Assembly: GCA_964406945.1 (NCBI GenBank)
Contig: CAYOTO010000003.1
Span: forward strand, 84,308 to 148,307
DNA: 64,000 nt
Direction: 5' to 3'
From: UBA2266 sp964406945
GTDB taxonomy: Bacteria > Planctomycetota > Phycisphaerae > Sedimentisphaerales > Anaerobacaceae
Part shown: piece after piece, positions 26,958 to 39,402 of the stretch
Numbering within the stretch: position 1 is the first letter of the stretch
How the letters are laid out: each line of letters starts with the position of its first letter
Position numbers and translations under genes: made by a program
Notes under the pieces: generated by a model
What the model was told of the DNA's origin: nothing
What the model saw: the letters and a program-made list of their open reading frames with translations, nothing else
The model's database searches: none

Positions 26958-26987
26958 CTGACCATTTCGAGACCAATCGCGTATACT
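26958..26987 (+). promoter_or_regulatory. Predicted promoter of the gltB gene cluster
   Basis: CTGACC (26958-26963), an 18-bp spacer and TATACT (26982-26987) give a start near 26994 and a leader of about 100 nt, which opens with a small GC hairpin (27004-27020). The rest of the 26793-26957 interval holds only an AT-rich stretch with the palindrome TTATTAATAA. Confidence 0.5.
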
Positions 26988-27096
26988 AGGTCCGAACCGT
27001 GTGCGGGGGTTATCCTCCCGAATTACAGAAGAGGCCAGTTTTTCAGTTTCTCTTGCCGGTATCAGCAGGGCGGCTGTAGCCAATACAGGAGTAATA

Positions 27097-30000
27097 ATGA
27101 CCGCGATAAGGAACCAACAGGGGCTGTACGACCCGAGATACGAACACGACGCCTGCGGAATCGGGGCCGTTGTGAATGTTTCGGGCAAGCGCAATCACTC
27201 TATAGTTGAATACGCCTCGCAGATCATTAAAAACCTGCATCATCGCGGGGCGGCGGGCGCAGACGAAACTACCGGAGACGGCGGGGGCATTCTACTTCAG
27301 ATTCCGCACGAATTCTTCGTCGCGGAGTGCCGGAGCCTTGGGATCAGTCTGCCCGGGCCCGGCAGGTACGGAGCCGGGGTGGTATTCGGTTCAACAGATG
27401 CTCAACTCAGGCGACAGTGCGAGGAAGCACTGGAATCGGCACTGGCGCACTACGGACTGAAAGTGCTCGGATGGCGGGAAGTGCCCGCGTCCAATAACTG
27501 CCTCGGTTCGATCGCGCTGGAATCCGAGCCTTCTATTAAACAGGTTTTCGCAGACGGCGGCGGGCTGGCCGACGAACAGCTCGAGTGCCGACTGTATCTG
27601 GCAAGAAGAAGAGCAGAACGCCTGGTAAGAACCAGCTTCGGTGATTATGCAGGCGACTTCTATATAGCATCGCTGTCCTGCAGGACTGTTGTTTACAAGG
27701 GCATGTTCATGGCCTGGCAGTTGTTCGCGTATTATCCCGACCTTTCGGATGATCGCGTGAAATCGGCTCTGGCCATAGTGCATCAGCGTTACAGTACAAA
27801 CACCTTCCCGAGCTGGTCGCTCGCCCAGCCCTTCCGCTGTATCGCCCACAACGGCGAAATCAACACACTCAGCGGCAATCGCTCTTCCATGCGTGCCCGC
27901 GAAACCAGGATGAATTGCTCGGCTTTCGGCGACAACATGCAGGATGTGCTGCCCGTTCTGGACGCCGAGGCCAGCGACTCGGCATGTTTTGACAGCTCTC
28001 TGGAGCTGCTCGTACGTGCCGGAAGGAGCATGCCACACGCAATAATGATGATGGTGCCGGAGGCCTTCGGCCCCAAATATCATATAAGCACCGACAAACG
28101 AGCTTTCTACGAATACCACGCCGCGAACATGGAGCCTTGGGACGGGCCGGCCGCGATGGTGTTTACAGACGGCCGCCTGCTCGGCGGAACGCTCGACCGC
28201 AACGGCCTGCGCCCCTGCCGCTACCTGGTTACAACCGATGGGTTGGCAATCGTAGCCAGTGAAACCGGCGTGGTGGATTTTCCGCCTGAGAAGATACGCA
28301 GAAAAGGGCGGCTGCGTCCGGGCAGAATGTTTCTCGTCGATACCGTCGAAGGCAGAATCATCACAGACAACGAGACCAAGAGCAAAATCGCCCGCCAGAA
28401 ACCGTACCGCAGATGGCTGGGCGATAACAGAATCGAGCTCAGAGGGCTTTTCGATACGCCGAACCTCGTCCGAAGCGATCCGCTTACGATTGCTCGCCGC
28501 ATGAGAGCTTTCGGATACACGAGCGAAGAACTGAAAATGATTCTAGCCCCGATGGCTGTCAACGGCCAGGAACCCGTCGGGTCCATGGGCAATGATACGC
28601 CGCTGGCGGTTTTGTCCGACAGGCCAAAACTGCTGTTCAACTACTTCAAGCAACTTTTCGCTCAGGTAACAAACCCGCCCATTGATCCGCTTCGCGAAGG
28701 TCTGGTCATGAGCCTGATGATGTTCACGGGCAAAAAACGCAATATACTGAACGAGACACCCGAGCATTGCCGTCAGTTGAAACTGCCGCATCCGATCCTC
28801 ACCAATGAGGACCTCGAGAGGCTGCGCTCCGTCAGTCGGAACAACTTCAAGGTAAAGACCATTTCGTCGGTTTTTCAGGCCGATACTCAGGATCCGGCCG
28901 CAAGCTTGCAGCAGGGCCTTGAAAGTTTGGTTCGGCAGGCCGAACAGGCCGTCAACGACGGTGCATCGTTAATCATTATCAGTGATCGCGAAATTTCCCA
29001 GGCAAGAGTGCCCATCCCGTCTCTTCTGGCGACCGCTGCGGTCCATCACGCCCTGCTGAACCGCGGCTTTCGCGGCGAAGCCGGTATCATAGTCGAAAGC
29101 GGCGAACCCAGAGAGGTTATGCACTTCTGTTTGCTCTCAGGTTATGGCGCAAACGCGGTTAATCCGTATCTGGCTTTCGAGACCCTCGACGAACTCAAGC
29201 GTGAAGGCGACCTGCCTGTCGACATGGAAACCACCCAGATCGCCGACAATTACATCGCCGCCATAAAGAAGGGCATCCTCAAAACGATGAGCAAAATGGG
29301 TATCTCCACGTTAAGGAGCTATCATTGTGCTCAGCTTTTCGAGGCCATAGGACTGAACCGCTCCGTCGTGGATCGATACTTCACGGGCACCAGCTCGCGC
29401 GTCGGCGGCATAGGTCTGGCGGAAATCGCCGCCGAAGCACTCCAAAGGCACAAATCCGCCTTCGAAAACCGAATCCCGGGCACGCCCGATCTGGACCACG
29501 GCGGAGAATACCACTATCGCCGCTCCGGCGAATACCACCTGTGGAATCCCGCCACCGTGTCGCTGCTGCAGCAAGCCGTCAGGAACGACGATTCCGAAGC
29601 CTACAGCCAATACGCCGAAGCGGTCAACAACGCCGCACAAGTGCGAGGTACTCTAAGAGGCCTGTTCGAATTCGCCGCCGGCCGGCCGGTGAGCATCGAC
29701 GAGGTAGAGCACGCCGCCGAAATCGCCAAAAGATTCTGCACCGGGGCCATGAGCCACGGCTCGATCAGCAAGGAAGCACACGAGTGTATGGCTGTCGCCA
29801 TGAACCGTCTCGGGGCTATGAGCAACACCGGCGAGGGCGGCGAAGACGAAGCACGCTACAGCCCCGAACCCAATGGAGATTCGCGAAATTGCGCGATCAA
29901 ACAGGTCGCCAGCGGCCGCTTCGGCGTTACTATTAACTATCTGGCCCACGCCAGGGAAATCCAGATCAAGATGGCTCAGGGCGCAAAACCCGGCGAAGGA

Positions 30001-31671
30001 GGCCAGCTTCCGGGTCATAAAGTTACCGAAGAGATCGCCAGACTGCGTTACTCGACTAAAGGCGTTACGCTCATCTCTCCTCCGCCCCATCACGATATCT
30101 ACTCGATAGAAGACCTTGCCCAACTAATCTACGATCTCAAGTGCAGCAACCCGGGCGTAAAGGTCTCGGTTAAACTCGTCGCCGAAGTCGGCGTCGGCAC
30201 GATTGCCGCCGGAGTGGCCAAGGGCAACGCAGACGAGGTACTTATCAGCGGGCACGACGGCGGTACCGGGGCCAGCCCGCTGTCCTCGATAAAACACACC
30301 GGCTGTCCGTGGGAACTCGGCCTGGCCGAAACCCAGCAGGTGCTGGTCAGAAACAGACTCAGGGGTCGTATCCGGGTCCAGGCCGACGGCCAGATGAAGA
30401 CCGGCCGCGATATCGTAGTGGCCGCTCTGATGGGCGCCGAACAGTTCGGCTTCGGGACTTCGGCTCTGGTTACGCTGGGCTGTACGCTGCTGCGCAAATG
30501 CCACGAAGGCGCCTGCACTTTCGGAATCGCCACACAGGACCCGGAACTTCGCAGGAGATTCGCCGGAAAACCCGAGCACCTCCAGCGATTCATGCTTTTT
30601 GTCGCCGAGGAAGCCCGCCGGATAATGGCTCAACTGGGCTTCAGACGCTTCGAGGATATGATAGGGCGCGTGGATATGCTCCGCATGCAAAAGGCCATCG
30701 ACCATTACAAAGCCGCAAAACTCGATCTTTCGGCCATTCTGCATGTGCCGGACCCCGCCGGCGAAGGAGAAATACGTCTGAGCGGCACCCAGCCGAACAA
30801 ACTCGATGACCATCTGGACTGGCGCATATTGGAGAAGGCCCGGCAAGCTATCGATAACGGCTCGAAGGCGATGATCGAAATGCCGATTCGTAATACTAAC
30901 AGGACGGTGGGCGCAATTCTGAGCAATCGAGTAGTGGCCAAACACGGTTCGAAAGGATTGCCCGACGGAACCATCGAAATCTCCATGACCGGTTCGGCCG
31001 GACAGAGTTTCGGAGCTTTTCTTGCGCCGGGCGTAACCTTGAAACTGACCGGAGACAGCAACGATTATCTCGGAAAAGGCCTCTCCGGAGGGCGCATTAT
31101 TGTGAAAACCCCCGAAAAGGCGCCCTTCCTCGCACACGATAACATTATCGTTGGCAACACGCTGCTTTACGGAGCTACTTCGGGCGAGGTGTTCATCAAT
31201 GGCATGGCCGGAGAGCGGTTCGCTGTGCGTAACAGCGGCGTAAAAGCTGTTGTAGAAGGCGTGGGTGATCACGGCTGTGAGTACATGACAGGCGGTGTTG
31301 TGGTGGTCCTGGGCCAGACAGGGTGCAATTTCGCTGCGGGAATGAGCGGCGGGCTGGCATATGTACTGGATGAAATGCAGCTTTTCGACACCCTCTGCAA
31401 TCTTGACATGGTCGAACTCGAAAGCGTCTGGAAGAAGCCGGACAAGGAGCTTCTCTACGACATGATACAACAGCACTATAAGTGGACGAACAGCCGCCGC
31501 GCCAGAGAGGTTCTGGACGCGTGGCAGGACATGGTGGGCAAATTCGTAAAAGTAATACCCCTCGATTATTTGAAAGCCCTCGAGAACATGCGGGCGGCCG
31601 AATCCAGGGATACCGATACCACACCAGCAACAGAAGAGGTTTTCTATGGGCCAGTTAAAGGGCTTCCTTAA
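27097..31671 (+). CDS. gltB: Glutamate synthase, large (alpha) subunit
   Basis: The protein is 1524 aa. The ATG at 27097 follows AGGAGT and puts the glutaminase nucleophile at Cys20 (YEHDACGIG). An in-frame upstream GTG at 27001 was not used because it only adds unconserved residues. Domains in order are a class II glutamine amidotransferase (HQRYSTNTFPSW, HNGEINT), a central domain, the FMN/synthase barrel (GAMSHGSIS, KPGEGGQLPG, SGHDGGTGASP), the 3Fe-4S cysteines (CTLLRKCHEGAC) and the C-terminal beta-helix (GGRIIVKTPE). With GltD it makes two glutamates from glutamine and 2-oxoglutarate using reductant. It overlaps gltD by 26 nt. Confidence 0.98.
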   Translation: MTAIRNQQGLYDPRYEHDACGIGAVVNVSGKRNHSIVEYASQIIKNLHHRGAAGADETTGDGGGILLQIPHEFFVAECRSLGISLPGPGRYGAGVVFGSTDAQLRRQCEEALESALAHYGLKVLGWREVPASNNCLGSIALESEPSIKQVFADGGGLADEQLECRLYLARRRAERLVRTSFGDYAGDFYIASLSCRTVVYKGMFMAWQLFAYYPDLSDDRVKSALAIVHQRYSTNTFPSWSLAQPFRCIAHNGEINTLSGNRSSMRARETRMNCSAFGDNMQDVLPVLDAEASDSACFDSSLELLVRAGRSMPHAIMMMVPEAFGPKYHISTDKRAFYEYHAANMEPWDGPAAMVFTDGRLLGGTLDRNGLRPCRYLVTTDGLAIVASETGVVDFPPEKIRRKGRLRPGRMFLVDTVEGRIITDNETKSKIARQKPYRRWLGDNRIELRGLFDTPNLVRSDPLTIARRMRAFGYTSEELKMILAPMAVNGQEPVGSMGNDTPLAVLSDRPKLLFNYFKQLFAQVTNPPIDPLREGLVMSLMMFTGKKRNILNETPEHCRQLKLPHPILTNEDLERLRSVSRNNFKVKTISSVFQADTQDPAASLQQGLESLVRQAEQAVNDGASLIIISDREISQARVPIPSLLATAAVHHALLNRGFRGEAGIIVESGEPREVMHFCLLSGYGANAVNPYLAFETLDELKREGDLPVDMETTQIADNYIAAIKKGILKTMSKMGISTLRSYHCAQLFEAIGLNRSVVDRYFTGTSSRVGGIGLAEIAAEALQRHKSAFENRIPGTPDLDHGGEYHYRRSGEYHLWNPATVSLLQQAVRNDDSEAYSQYAEAVNNAAQVRGTLRGLFEFAAGRPVSIDEVEHAAEIAKRFCTGAMSHGSISKEAHECMAVAMNRLGAMSNTGEGGEDEARYSPEPNGDSRNCAIKQVASGRFGVTINYLAHAREIQIKMAQGAKPGEGGQLPGHKVTEEIARLRYSTKGVTLISPPPHHDIYSIEDLAQLIYDLKCSNPGVKVSVKLVAEVGVGTIAAGVAKGNADEVLISGHDGGTGASPLSSIKHTGCPWELGLAETQQVLVRNRLRGRIRVQADGQMKTGRDIVVAALMGAEQFGFGTSALVTLGCTLLRKCHEGACTFGIATQDPELRRRFAGKPEHLQRFMLFVAEEARRIMAQLGFRRFEDMIGRVDMLRMQKAIDHYKAAKLDLSAILHVPDPAGEGEIRLSGTQPNKLDDHLDWRILEKARQAIDNGSKAMIEMPIRNTNRTVGAILSNRVVAKHGSKGLPDGTIEISMTGSAGQSFGAFLAPGVTLKLTGDSNDYLGKGLSGGRIIVKTPEKAPFLAHDNIIVGNTLLYGATSGEVFINGMAGERFAVRNSGVKAVVEGVGDHGCEYMTGGVVVVLGQTGCNFAAGMSGGLAYVLDEMQLFDTLCNLDMVELESVWKKPDKELLYDMIQQHYKWTNSRRAREVLDAWQDMVGKFVKVIPLDYLKALENMRAAESRDTDTTPATEEVFYGPVKGLP

Positions 31672-33064
31672 ATACAAGCGTCAGGATGTTTCCAAACGCC
31701 CGGTGGCCGAGCGTATACGGGATTTCAACGAACTCGAACTGCCTTTAACGCCGGACGAGATACATCAACAGGCTGCCAGATGCATCGGCTGCGGCATACC
31801 TTTCTGCCACGGATCCGGATGTCCGGTGGCGAACGCCATCCCGGATTTCAATGATCTGGTCTATCATGATCGCTGGCGAAGGGCCTGTGAACTGCTGCAT
31901 TCCACGAACAATTTTCCGGAATTCACCGGCCGCGTCTGTCCGGCGCCCTGTGAAACGGCCTGTACGCTGGCAATCAATGACGATCCGGTCATGATTCGAC
32001 AAATAGAGCTGCAAATCGTTGAGCGCGGCTTCGAGCAGGGCTGGATAGAACCTCTTTTGCCCTACGAAAAGACAGGCAAACGAGTCGCGGTTATCGGTTC
32101 GGGACCGGCGGGACTGGCCGCGGCGCAGCAACTGGCCCGGGCCGGCCACGACGTGGTTGTCTTCGAGAAAGACGAATGTGCGGGCGGGATGCTGAGGTAT
32201 GGAATCCCCGATTTCAAGCTCGAAAAGCGGATAATCGACAGGCGACTGGAGCAATTGCGCGCAGAGGGCGTTGAATTTCAGACCGGTGTGGAGGTCGGTG
32301 CCGACATAAGCGCCCGTTATCTGCGCAAGACGTTCGATTGTATCTGCCTTACGATGGGGGCACGACAGCCCCGCGACCTGAATGTCGAAGGCAGAGAAAA
32401 CGCCAATATTCTGTTCGCTATGGACTACCTGACTGCTCAAAACAAAAAAAATGCGGATAAGGGATTTGCACAGGAAGCTATTCCGTCGGCCAAGGACAAG
32501 ATCGTAGCCGTAATCGGGGGCGGCGACACGGGCAGCGACTGCGTCGGTACGGCGCGCAGGCAGGGAGCTGCCGAAATCCACCAGTTCGAGATTCTGCCGA
32601 AGCCTCCGGAAGTGCGCGCCCAGGACAATCCGTGGCCCAACTGGCCTCGCATTATGCGCACTTCGTCCTCTCACGAAGAAGGCTGCAAACGACGCTGGTC
32701 GGTAATGACGAAGAAATTCGGGGCAACGGATGGAAAGGTCAGTGAGCTTCACGGCTGTGAAGTGGAATGGACCAAAGGCCCCGAAGGCTGGAAGCTGGAG
32801 GAACTGGCCGGAACGGAATTTGCGATGCCTGTCGACCTGGTGCTGCTTGCAATGGGCTTCGTTCACGTCGAACACGGGGGGTTAATTCAGAATCTGGGCT
32901 TGCAACTCGATGCAAAGGGCAATATAGTAGTGGGCCACTATCAAACCAGTGAGCCGTGGGTTTTCGCCGCAGGCGATACCGTTAGCGGAGCCTCTCTGGT
33001 CGTAAGAGCCATTGATAGTGGAAGATCCGCAGCCGCAGCTATCGATAAATGGCTGCGCCGATAA
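31646..33064 (+). CDS. gltD: Glutamate synthase, small (beta) subunit
   Basis: The protein is 472 aa. The N-terminal cysteine-rich part (RCIGCGIPFCHGSGCPVAN and GRVCPAPCETAC) binds Fe-S clusters. It is followed by the FAD motif VAVIGSGPAGLAAAQ and the NAD(P)H motif VAVIGGGDTGSDC. The C-terminus has VFAAGDTVSGASLVVRAI. It passes electrons from NAD(P)H to GltB. The start lies inside the end of gltB, so translation is probably coupled. carB follows 73 nt later. Confidence 0.98.
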   Translation: MGQLKGFLKYKRQDVSKRPVAERIRDFNELELPLTPDEIHQQAARCIGCGIPFCHGSGCPVANAIPDFNDLVYHDRWRRACELLHSTNNFPEFTGRVCPAPCETACTLAINDDPVMIRQIELQIVERGFEQGWIEPLLPYEKTGKRVAVIGSGPAGLAAAQQLARAGHDVVVFEKDECAGGMLRYGIPDFKLEKRIIDRRLEQLRAEGVEFQTGVEVGADISARYLRKTFDCICLTMGARQPRDLNVEGRENANILFAMDYLTAQNKKNADKGFAQEAIPSAKDKIVAVIGGGDTGSDCVGTARRQGAAEIHQFEILPKPPEVRAQDNPWPNWPRIMRTSSSHEEGCKRRWSVMTKKFGATDGKVSELHGCEVEWTKGPEGWKLEELAGTEFAMPVDLVLLAMGFVHVEHGGLIQNLGLQLDAKGNIVVGHYQTSEPWVFAAGDTVSGASLVVRAIDSGRSAAAAIDKWLRR

Positions 33065-33137
33065 AAAGCATTCGTCAAAACAACCGGCTGGAAGTTACTG
33101 TACTGCCCTTGGACAAGGTGCAATCAAGGATACGGGA

Positions 33138-36347
<3,210 letters not shown>

Positions 36348-36359
36348 GAAGGAAAGCAA

Positions 36360-37520
36360 GTGAAAGCGATTTTGTTACTTGAAGACGGCACTGTTTTCAA
36401 AGGCGTATCCATCGGCGCCAAAGGCCACAAGTGCGGCGAGGTCGTATTCAACACCAGCATGACCGGCTATCAGGAAATCCTGACAGACCCGTCCTACAAC
36501 GAGCAGATAATAACGATGACGTACCCGCTCATCGGTAACTACGGCACTAACAGCGACGATTGTGAATCCAGAAGGATTTTCGCTCATGGATTCATCGTCA
36601 AGGAGAATTGCCAGTACCCGTCCAACTGGCGCAGCGGTCAGTCGCTTTCGGATTACCTCAAGTCCAACAAAGTCGTTGGTTTGGAAGGTATCGACACAAG
36701 AAGACTGGTCAAGCACATCAGGACCGCCGGTGCGATGCGCGGGATAATATCGTCGGATATCCTGAGCATTGCGAAACTCACTGAAATCCTACAGGATTAT
36801 CCGGGACTGGTCGGTCGAGATATCGTCAAGCAAGTGTCGGTCCGCAAGCCGTATAAGTGGGACAAGGCTGTATTCGACATGTTCGCCGACAAGCAAATCT
36901 CGCCCGAGTCCAAATTCAAGGTCGTCGCTTTTGACTACGGCATGAAGCAGAACATCCTCCGCTCGCTGGTCAGCAGAGGTTGCGATGTAACCGTGGTTCC
37001 GGGTAAGACCTCGGCCGAGAAGGTTCTCGCCGAAAAACCGGACGGAGTCTTCCTGAGCAACGGCCCCGGCGATCCGGCTCCGGTGGATTACGCGGTCCGG
37101 ACAGTCAGCGAACTGCTGGGCAAGGTTCCGATCTTCGGCATTTGCCTCGGCCATCAAATACTGTCGCTGGCTCTCGGCGGCTCCACTTACAAGCTCAAGT
37201 TCGGCCACCGCGGCGCCAACCATCCGGTAAAGAACCTGCGCACCGGCAAGATCGAGATTACCAGCCAGAATCATGGCTTCTGCGTCGATCTGGACTCCTT
37301 CGACAGCAAAGACGTAGAACTGACACATATCAATCTCAACGACAACACACTCGAGGGTGTCTGCTCGAAAAAGCTGAATGCTTTTTCGGTTCAGTACCAC
37401 CCCGAGGCTTCTCCCGGACCGCACGATTCGAGCTATCTTTTCGACGACTTCATTGCCCTGATGCAGGAAAACGGCGGAAGTCGCAAGAAGAAGTCCGCTC
37501 GAAAGCGGAAGGTCGGCTGA
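36360..37520 (+). CDS. carA: Carbamoyl-phosphate synthase, small (glutaminase) subunit
   Basis: The protein is 386 aa and starts with GTG at 36360 after AGGAAGGAAAG. The N-terminal CarA domain (VFNTSMTGYQEILTDPSY) is followed by a class I amidotransferase with the nucleophile in FGICLGHQ and the His/Glu of the triad in YHPEASPGPHD. It supplies ammonia to CarB. The last residues form an unusual basic tail (SRKKKSARKRKVG) beyond the normal end of the domain. The gene is convergent with fucI, and no T-rich terminator of its own is evident on the plus strand. Confidence 0.97.
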   Translation: MKAILLLEDGTVFKGVSIGAKGHKCGEVVFNTSMTGYQEILTDPSYNEQIITMTYPLIGNYGTNSDDCESRRIFAHGFIVKENCQYPSNWRSGQSLSDYLKSNKVVGLEGIDTRRLVKHIRTAGAMRGIISSDILSIAKLTEILQDYPGLVGRDIVKQVSVRKPYKWDKAVFDMFADKQISPESKFKVVAFDYGMKQNILRSLVSRGCDVTVVPGKTSAEKVLAEKPDGVFLSNGPGDPAPVDYAVRTVSELLGKVPIFGICLGHQILSLALGGSTYKLKFGHRGANHPVKNLRTGKIEITSQNHGFCVDLDSFDSKDVELTHINLNDNTLEGVCSKKLNAFSVQYHPEASPGPHDSSYLFDDFIALMQENGGSRKKKSARKRKVG

Positions 37521-37583
37521 GTCAGTTACCGGTGGAAACACCCGCTGCAACACTCTCCGCAGGTAAGCAGCGGACCTTAAAAC

Positions 37584-37611
37584 AAAAAAGGGCGGCAATC
37601 TGCAGCCGCCC
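37584..37611 (-). terminator. Intrinsic terminator of the PDH-fucI unit
   Basis: GGGCGGC and GCCGCCC (37590-37611) form the stem, and the minus strand continues with TTTTTTGTTTT. It stands 26 bp after the fucI stop. Confidence 0.8.
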
Positions 37612-37637
37612 TGAGGTAAACTTCTCGCCGTATCCGC

Positions 37638-39359
37638 CTATCTTCGATTCAGCAGCTTGAACGCATCCTCGCCGCCGTTTATCAGGTGAACAAGAGGCTG
37701 GGGTCTGTCTACACCTTCGACGAACTTAGGCCTGGCGGCCCACGGTGCGACACTGAGAACACCGGTCAAATCCATCCAGTGCTGCATTCTGGCAACCGGT
37801 AGATTCCATGTCATGTGGAAGTGATTGGCCGGTGGATACTGCTTGTATTCGGTCATGCTGGCGTATTTGGGCACCACGAACGTGTGGGGCCAGGTCGGTG
37901 TGGTCAGATTGCACATCGCCTTGCCCAGTTTTGCCGGAACCGTAGTCGTTTGTGCCTCGTCCCAGGCCATGCTGAACAGCCCCGATGCACTGCTGAAAGC
38001 GAGTCTGGCGGCAATACCCTCGATACCCGCCGGGGTCATGAAAGTTACCGAATTGCCTCCGCCCGGGAAGTAGTGCTCCTCGGCAAGCGGCATACCGATG
38101 CTGTCCATGACCTTCTTAATACCGGCGCCGGGTTTCTGGGCCCAGTCGAAGCTCGCCGATCCGCTGTTATCGCCGTCGACCAGCCCTCGCCTGGCCCAAA
38201 GCTCTTTACCGCTGAACTTAACTTTAAGCTTTTTGGCCAGTTTCTTAATCTCCCACGGCTCCCAGACTTTTCTAAAGTCCATGAACAGCGGCGGATTGCC
38301 GCCGCTCAGGTACGTCATGAACAGCATGGTTAACAGCCCCTGAACGTCCGCCTCGGTTGCGTACGGAAGCGGGGCCTTGGGGCCGTTGTGATCGAAGGTG
38401 CTGTTGAACAAGGATTCCATGACGTCCGCTACCGGCAGGGGGGTGCCGCGCTCGTCGCTGCCCCATTCGAGCTGGCTCATGAAGCCGCCGCCGACCGCGT
38501 TTAACTCGGCCATCAGGTCCCGAACGATCAAGTACATCGCCAGACTTTGATTGAATCGCTTGTCATCGGCCTGGTCGCGAAGCTCGAGTCTTTTGCCGAC
38601 GTGTTTGTCTATCCAGCCGCGAAGTTCCTTAACCTCTTTGCGGCTGTAGGCGCCTTTGGTCAGCATGTCTGCCAGCAGCTTCATATCCAGCCGGGTTATT
38701 TCGACGCCAAAAGTGTTCCGGGTGGGAATCACATGAGCAAGAGCCGTTTCCATGCCCATCGAATCGTGTCCCAGAACGACGACCCTGCGTCCGCGAAGGC
38801 TTACCGCCGTTACCGCGGCGTAACACCAGTCAATCAGACTCTCGGTCGTGTTCGCCGTCATCTTCGGATTGGCGCCGGTGTCGGGCCAGGTCCCGACGTT
38901 CAAGCTCACCAAACGCCCGTACTGGCTGATAGCGCCGCTCATCGCATGGGCGAATACGACCCCCGGCTTCGGGCCGCTGTTGCCGCAGGTGATATTCAAA
39001 GGTGTATTCGGCGGGAACTGCTGAAGCAGCGAAATCACCGTAAGCTGCGGAAATGCCCAGGTATCCGGAACGCAGACCAGAATATCCACCCCGGCCTGCC
39101 TGAACTGTTGAGCCACAATATCCGCCTGCGGCTCGCCGTCCACCAGAACGTCAGAGTAAACGACCTTCACGGGCGTCTTATCCGGCAGGACTACCTGGCC
39201 GCAGATCGTATCGGCCGCCATCTTCGCAATATTCTGACAGCGCTTGCGGCTGTCCTCATCCACCCGCGGATCGCTGGTGGCGAACACGCCGATCACGGCT
39301 GTCTTCGGCTCACTGCTTGCGATCGATTCCAGTTTTACTGCTGTTGCTTCCTTCGCCAT
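37638..39359 (-). CDS. fucI: L-fucose isomerase
   Basis: The protein is 573 aa from the ATG at 39359, preceded by GGAAGG. The sequence resembles FucI/AraI-family isomerases throughout: VFATSDPRVDEDSR, PLNITCGNSGPKPGVVFA, FGVEITRLDMK with the metal Glu, FMDFRKVWEPWE with the metal Asp, and a C-terminal His in ANHFHMTWNLP. It converts L-fucose to L-fuculose (and often D-arabinose to D-ribulose). It is the third gene of a unit with PDH E1 and E2. No fuculokinase was seen in the window, so the kinase may be the rhaB product or lie elsewhere. Confidence 0.88.
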   Translation of the reverse strand: MAKEATAVKLESIASSEPKTAVIGVFATSDPRVDEDSRKRCQNIAKMAADTICGQVVLPDKTPVKVVYSDVLVDGEPQADIVAQQFRQAGVDILVCVPDTWAFPQLTVISLLQQFPPNTPLNITCGNSGPKPGVVFAHAMSGAISQYGRLVSLNVGTWPDTGANPKMTANTTESLIDWCYAAVTAVSLRGRRVVVLGHDSMGMETALAHVIPTRNTFGVEITRLDMKLLADMLTKGAYSRKEVKELRGWIDKHVGKRLELRDQADDKRFNQSLAMYLIVRDLMAELNAVGGGFMSQLEWGSDERGTPLPVADVMESLFNSTFDHNGPKAPLPYATEADVQGLLTMLFMTYLSGGNPPLFMDFRKVWEPWEIKKLAKKLKVKFSGKELWARRGLVDGDNSGSASFDWAQKPGAGIKKVMDSIGMPLAEEHYFPGGGNSVTFMTPAGIEGIAARLAFSSASGLFSMAWDEAQTTTVPAKLGKAMCNLTTPTWPHTFVVPKYASMTEYKQYPPANHFHMTWNLPVARMQHWMDLTGVLSVAPWAARPKFVEGVDRPQPLVHLINGGEDAFKLLNRR

Positions 39360-39402
39360 AACAACCTTCCCGGAACTAAAAGGAGGTTTTATACTGCAGG
39401 TA

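Noticed and set aside
27001..27096. GTG at 27001 as the gltB start
   Set aside because: The ATG at 27097 has AGGAGT in front of it and places the nucleophilic Cys at residue 20 as expected; the longer version adds unconserved residues and begins a few bases after the predicted transcription start.
30124..31677. A 517-codon minus-strand open frame inside gltB
   Set aside because: It is antisense to the Fe-S and C-terminal regions of glutamate synthase and has no recognisable product.
33012..33137. Upstream start for carB overlapping gltD
   Set aside because: The ATG at 33138 gives the conserved CarB opening and has a Shine-Dalgarno; the upstream 42 residues are not like CarB.
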